In this document: positions 60,933 through 64,000 of the stretch, one piece after another | Layout of the letters: each line of letters opens with the position of its first letter | How positions within the stretch are numbered: the stretch's first letter is position 1 | DNA from: DASWJZ01 sp963720705 | GTDB lineage: Bacteria; Pseudomonadota; Alphaproteobacteria; Rhizobiales; Afifellaceae | Direction of reading: 5' to 3' | NCBI GenBank assembly: GCA_963720705.1 | Contig: CAVRGJ010000003.1 | Coordinates: 124,001-188,000, forward strand | Length of the DNA stretch: 64,000 bases | Notes under the pieces: model-generated | Databases searched by the model: none | What the model saw: only the letters and a program-made list of their open reading frames with translations | What the model was told of the DNA's origin: nothing | Program-made: the position numbers and the translations under genes

Positions 60933-62387
60933 ATGGACAGCTGGGTCCTCGTCGCCGATCAGCCACGCGACCTCGTCGCTCGCGACCTGCCGCACGTGAT
61001 CGTCTCGTCGGAGGACTATGTCGCCCGCCCCTACATGTTCGGCGGCGCGCGGCAGAAGATCATCATCCTCGCGCGCTCCTACAACTACCAGACCGCCGGC
61101 TACTACTGCGCGCTCTTGGCCGAGGCACGCGGCCATCGCGTCATGCCGAGCGTTGAGACGATGCTCGATCTGCGAAGCCGGGCCGAATACTCGCACGCGC
61201 TGCCGGAGCTGGAGGAAGCGCTTAACAGCGACCTGAAGACCTATGCCGGCGAGCCGCCAAAGACGCTCTTCGTTGCTTTTGGTCTGCCTGAGGTCGCTGG
61301 CTTCGAGCGTTTCTCGCAGCGGCTCTTCGACTGGTTCCGCGCGCCGATGCTCACCGTAACGTTCAAGAGCAACGGCTGGCAGACGATCCAAAAGATCGAC
61401 CTGACTGCGCTAACGCGCTGCAACGAGGCGCAGAAGCGGTTCTTCACCGAGGCGCTGAAATCCTACACCGGGCGCAAATGGCGCGCCCCGAAGCCGCGCT
61501 CCGTGCCGCGCCATTCGATCGCCGTTCTTTACGATCCGAAAGAGGTGCTGCCGCCGAGCTCGCTGAAGACCCTGATGCACTGGGCCAAAGCCGCTGCGCC
61601 GCTCGGCGTCGAGGTCGAGCCGATCACCAAGAAGGACCTGTCGCGGCTCGCCGAGTTCGACGCCCTCTTCATCCGCGAGACGACCTCGATACGAAACCAC
61701 ACCTATCACTTCGCGCGGCGGGCAATGATGGAGGGGATGCCGGTCATCGACGACCCAATCTCGATGATCCGCTGCACCAACAAGGTCTACCTCTGGGAGC
61801 GGCTGACGCATGCCGGGCTGCCGGTGCCGGAGACCATCGTCATCCAGGATCCCGCCGACGTGAAGCAAGCGGCCGACACACTCGGATTCCCGGTCGTGGT
61901 GAAGATCCCCGACGGTTCGTTCAGCCGCGGCGTCAAGAAGGCCGACACGATGGAGACGCTGAAAGAGACCGTCGCGGAGTTCTTCAAGGAGACGGATCTC
62001 CTGCTTGCGCAGCGCTTCGTCCCGACCCGCTTCGACTGGCGCGTCGGCGTGCTTGCCGGGCAGCCGCTCTTCGTCTGCCAGTACAACATGGCGAAGAAGC
62101 ACTGGCAGATCGTCCGCCACCGCGAGAACGGCAAGCCGATCGAGGGCGGCTTCAAGACCTTCCCGATCGATCAGGTGCCGCCGGAAGTGCTCGACGCCGG
62201 TGTGCGCGCGGCGAGCCTGATCGGCGACGGGCTCTACGGGGTCGATTTGAAGGAGACGCAGGACGGCGTCTTTGTCATCGAGATCAACGACAATCCGAAC
62301 CTTGAGCACGGCGTGGAGGATTCGGTCTCCAAGTCAGACCTATGGAACCGGCTGACGCGCTGGTTCACCACGCGCATCGCCGTCTGA
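60933..62387 (+). CDS. RimK-like ATP-grasp ligase with N-terminal RLAN domain
   Basis: A 484-residue protein predicted to form amide bonds. Residues about 1-180 match the RimK-like ATP-grasp N-terminal domain (YVARPYMFGGARQKIIILARSY and QTAGYYCALLAEARGHRVMPS region). The ATP-grasp domain (about 280-475) has the Lys in PVVVKIPDGSFSRGVKK, the DLLLAQRFVPTRFDWRVGVL segment, and the Mg-binding end GVDLKETQDGVFVIEINDNPN. It is not RimK itself, which modifies ribosomal protein S6 and lacks the N-terminal domain. The acid and amine substrates are unknown. It is co-directional with the GNAT gene and probably co-transcribed. Confidence 0.88.
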   Translation: MDSWVLVADQPRDLVARDLPHVIVSSEDYVARPYMFGGARQKIIILARSYNYQTAGYYCALLAEARGHRVMPSVETMLDLRSRAEYSHALPELEEALNSDLKTYAGEPPKTLFVAFGLPEVAGFERFSQRLFDWFRAPMLTVTFKSNGWQTIQKIDLTALTRCNEAQKRFFTEALKSYTGRKWRAPKPRSVPRHSIAVLYDPKEVLPPSSLKTLMHWAKAAAPLGVEVEPITKKDLSRLAEFDALFIRETTSIRNHTYHFARRAMMEGMPVIDDPISMIRCTNKVYLWERLTHAGLPVPETIVIQDPADVKQAADTLGFPVVVKIPDGSFSRGVKKADTMETLKETVAEFFKETDLLLAQRFVPTRFDWRVGVLAGQPLFVCQYNMAKKHWQIVRHRENGKPIEGGFKTFPIDQVPPEVLDAGVRAASLIGDGLYGVDLKETQDGVFVIEINDNPNLEHGVEDSVSKSDLWNRLTRWFTTRIAV

Positions 62388-62528
62388 CCGGCGGCGCTCC
62401 TCTACCCCTACGCTCGAACTCGACAAGACCTATCGCACGATCGCGCTGATCAGAATCTTATCCACTGCCGCGACGCGCGTCGATCCGCAGATCGCTCACC
62501 AATGATCCACCGCGTCACCAATCGTGAC

Positions 62529-62556
62529 TTGACCCTCACGCCTGCCGTCTTAGATT
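62529..62556 (+). promoter_or_regulatory. Promoter-like sequence before the mini-ORF
   Basis: TTGACC (62529-62534) and TAGATT (62551-62556) are separated by 16 bases. The start would be near 62563, 18 bases before the GGAGGT ribosome-binding site. Confidence 0.4.
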
Positions 62557-62594
62557 CGTCGTGCAAGGCGCGAGAACATGGGAGGTCTAGAAAA

Positions 62595-62630
62595 ATGAAG
62601 CCTCCGAAGAGTCCACAGCCGGTCCGCTGA
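62595..62630 (+). CDS. Proline-rich mini-ORF (11 residues) with strong ribosome-binding site
   Basis: ATG at 62595 is preceded by GGAGGT at 62581-62586 with 8-base spacing and encodes MKPPKSPQPVR, then TGA. Four of 11 residues are Pro, including one Pro-Pro. A second tiny frame (MGGLEK, from ATG 62578) ends in an ATGA overlap with this start. CCTCC inside codons 3-4 can pair with the GGAGG of the ribosome-binding site. A leader peptide is possible; a chance frame cannot be excluded. Confidence 0.35.
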   Translation: MKPPKSPQPVR

Positions 62631-62822
62631 GGAATCAGCGCGACTGGCAATTCCGAAAATCGAGATCGGTTTGACGGCATCGTCGCTCGCGCGACTGCAG
62701 CGCGCGTCGAAGATCGTCGCCGGTGCTGAAACAAAGCGAGAGGGTTCAATTCAACTCCTTGATGAGGCCAGAATGCACCGGCCTCCTTGAAATGGTGGGG
62801 GTTCGACAAAGCAACCCGAACC

Positions 62823-62886
62823 GAGGCGGCATGCCCCGCGCGTGGTAGCGCTTGCGCTCCGTGCCGGGCACGCCGCCTCAGGTTTT
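62823..62886 (+). terminator. Terminator-like hairpin upstream of parE
   Basis: Outer stem GAGGCGGC-A-TGCCC / GGGCA-C-GCCGCCTC (62823-62836 with 62866-62879, one mismatch) encloses a smaller stem AGCGC-TT-GCGCT (62847-62858). TTTT follows after AGG. The T-run is short, so it could be a terminator, an attenuator or just a stable RNA fold. Confidence 0.5.
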
Positions 62887-62912
62887 ACTGGCTCATCTCT
62901 TACTGGCTCATC
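62885..62912. repeat. Tandem repeat TTACTGGCTCATC x2
   Basis: Two exact 13-base copies separated by TC, giving a 15-base period, at 62885-62897 and 62900-62912. They lie directly after the hairpin and about 150 bases before parE. Direct repeats of this kind can be regulator sites; none is recognised. Confidence 0.6.
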
Positions 62913-63065
62913 GCCGAACGTTTGCGAGCCGCGCCGTTTCCGCTTATCTCCATGCGGGCGGCGTAACGCTCTCCAATCGCAACCCCCGCGCAAATCCGCC
63001 GCAAATCCAAGGCTCTTGGCCGCCTCCTGCCGGGTTGGCAGGATGTTTACCAATTCGTGAATCCA

Positions 63066-64000
63066 ATGGCTCGCATGGACCGCGCTGACGATCTCTTCTC
63101 GAACGACGCCGGCTCGCCGGCTTCCGCCACGCCGCGCGCGCGGGGCGCGCGCAGCAAGACCGCGAACGGCAATCAGAGCTACACCGCCGCCGACATCGAG
63201 GTGCTGGAAGGGCTCGAGCCCGTCCGCCGCCGCCCCGGCATGTATATCGGCGGCACCGACGAGAAAGCGATGCATCACCTCTTCTCCGAGGTGATGGACA
63301 ATTCGATGGACGAGGCCGTCGCCGGCCACGCCGACTGGATCGAGGTCGATCTCGACAAAGACGGATATCTCACCGTCACCGACAACGGCCGCGGCATCCC
63401 GATCGACCCGCATCCGAAATTCAAGGACAAGTCGGCGCTCGAGATCATCATGACGACGCTGCACGCCGGCGGGAAATTCGATTCAAAAGTCTACGAGACG
63501 TCCGGCGGACTGCACGGCGTCGGCGTGTCGGTGGTGAACGCGCTGTCGGATGTGCTCGAAGTGGAGGTCGCGCGCGACCGCAAGCTCTACCGCCAGACCT
63601 TCGCCCGCGGCAAACCGACATCGAAGCTGAAGCCGGCCGGCGACGTGCACAACCGTCGCGGCACGAAAATCCGCTTCCATCCCGATCCGCAGATTTTTGG
63701 GCCGAAGGCGGCGTTCGATCCCGACCGCCTCTTCCGCATGGCGCGCTCGAAGGCCTATCTCTACGGCGGCGTCGAGATCCGCTGGACCTGCGCAAAAAGC
63801 CTGATCCCGCCGAAGAGCGAGACGCCGGAAAAGGCGAGCTTCCATTTCCCCGGTGGGCTCAAGGACTATCTCGCCGAGCTGCTTGCCGGCGAGACGCTGG
63901 TGGGCGGTGAGATTTTTGCCGGAAAAACCGACAAACAGGGCGGGCACGGCTCGGCCGAATGGGCGATCGCATGGTTCGCCAACGACGGCTTCTGCCGCTC
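63066..64000 (+). CDS. parE: DNA topoisomerase IV subunit B (partial, 3' end beyond window)
   Basis: ParE is the ATPase subunit of topoisomerase IV, which separates daughter chromosomes. The visible 311 residues start MARMDRADDLF (an internal ATG at 63075 is an alternative) with a basic, Ala-rich extension of about 35 residues. The GHKL ATPase follows: IEVLEGLEPVRRRPGMYIGG, EVMDNSMDEAVAGHA (Asn for Mg), VTDNGRGIP and GGLHGVGVSVVNALS. ParE rather than GyrB is favoured by the GGTDEKAMHHLF and HPKFKDKSALEIIMT segments. The full protein is normally about 650-700 residues. Confidence 0.93.
   Translation, partial: MARMDRADDLFSNDAGSPASATPRARGARSKTANGNQSYTAADIEVLEGLEPVRRRPGMYIGGTDEKAMHHLFSEVMDNSMDEAVAGHADWIEVDLDKDGYLTVTDNGRGIPIDPHPKFKDKSALEIIMTTLHAGGKFDSKVYETSGGLHGVGVSVVNALSDVLEVEVARDRKLYRQTFARGKPTSKLKPAGDVHNRRGTKIRFHPDPQIFGPKAAFDPDRLFRMARSKAYLYGGVEIRWTCAKSLIPPKSETPEKASFHFPGGLKDYLAELLAGETLVGGEIFAGKTDKQGGHGSAEWAIAWFANDGFCR

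Larger units (their letters stand above)
62388..63065. other. 678-base gap before parE with mini-ORF, hairpins and tandem repeat
   Basis: No ordinary gene is seen. In order on the plus strand: a TTGACC / TAGATT promoter-like pair (62529-62556), a mini-ORF with a near-perfect ribosome-binding site (62581-62630), an 8-bp perfect inverted repeat (62719-62782), a strong hairpin with a short T-run (62823-62886), and a 15-base tandem repeat (62885-62912). These signals are in an order consistent with one short transcription unit or with a leader of parE. Confidence 0.5.

Noticed and set aside
62751..63464. Minus-strand frames before and across parE
   Set aside because: They run antisense through the conserved ParE ATPase domain and through hairpins, with no motif or ribosome-binding site.

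Overview
The window is high-GC chromosomal DNA from an alphaproteobacterium, most likely of the order Hyphomicrobiales (Rhizobiales). The evidence is gene order and family features: rpsB-tsf-pyrH-frr-uppS-cdsA-dxr-rseP-bamA-lpxD in one run; nuoA-N followed by birA, rnj, mce, a DUF1467 gene, proS and a single LolC/E-type permease with LolD; tig-clpP-clpX-lon-hupB; glnB-glnA; short bacterial ProRS; NuoE with a C-terminal helix-hairpin-helix extension; and a CCTCATCCTGAGG-type palindromic repeat. Most genes lie on the minus strand. The species cannot be named from sequence alone.

Layout. 1-10313 (minus): translation and envelope cluster running from rpsB to a truncated lpxD, with a good sigma-70 promoter before rpsB. 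10520-14086: a DUF930 gene convergent with a dctPQM TRAP uptake system whose dctM is frameshifted. 14189-25388 (minus): dnaE, an SDR-fold protein lacking the catalytic Tyr, lolD, a lolC/E-type permease, proS, a 351-base gap with a candidate small RNA, then DUF1467, mce, RNase J and birA. 25392-40842 (minus): all fourteen complex I genes nuoA-N, with a small unknown protein between nuoF and nuoG, a palindromic repeat between nuoJ and nuoI, and frameshifts in nuoF and nuoD. 40982-49585: tRNA-Asp, a secreted beta-helix protein, tRNA-Val, then the proteostasis block hupB, lon, clpX, clpP, tig and tRNA-Leu. 49690-53183: NAD(P)HX repair enzyme divergent from glnB-glnA, with a sigma-54-like promoter. 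53316-60154: sugar kinase, a small hypothetical gene and an Opp/Yej-type peptide ABC transporter whose oppA is frameshifted. 60297-62387 (plus): a GNAT acetyltransferase and a RimK-like ATP-grasp ligase, a probable two-gene amide-bond pathway. 62388-63065: a structured intergenic region with promoter-like sequence, a proline-rich mini-ORF, hairpins and a tandem repeat. 63066-64000: the start of parE.

The core is housekeeping: ribosome function, isoprenoid, phospholipid and lipid A synthesis, outer-membrane assembly, lipoprotein export, replication, respiration, proteolysis and nitrogen assimilation. The accessory parts are the TRAP and Opp uptake systems and the GNAT/ATP-grasp pair. Four genes (dctM, nuoF, nuoD, oppA) each carry one frame break. 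Because two are core complex I genes in otherwise intact operons, sequencing or assembly error is the likeliest explanation, but the reads are needed to decide. The best candidates for undescribed biology are the GNAT/ATP-grasp pair, the structured region before parE, the possible sRNA unit at 22024-22213, and the 30-bp palindrome before hupB.
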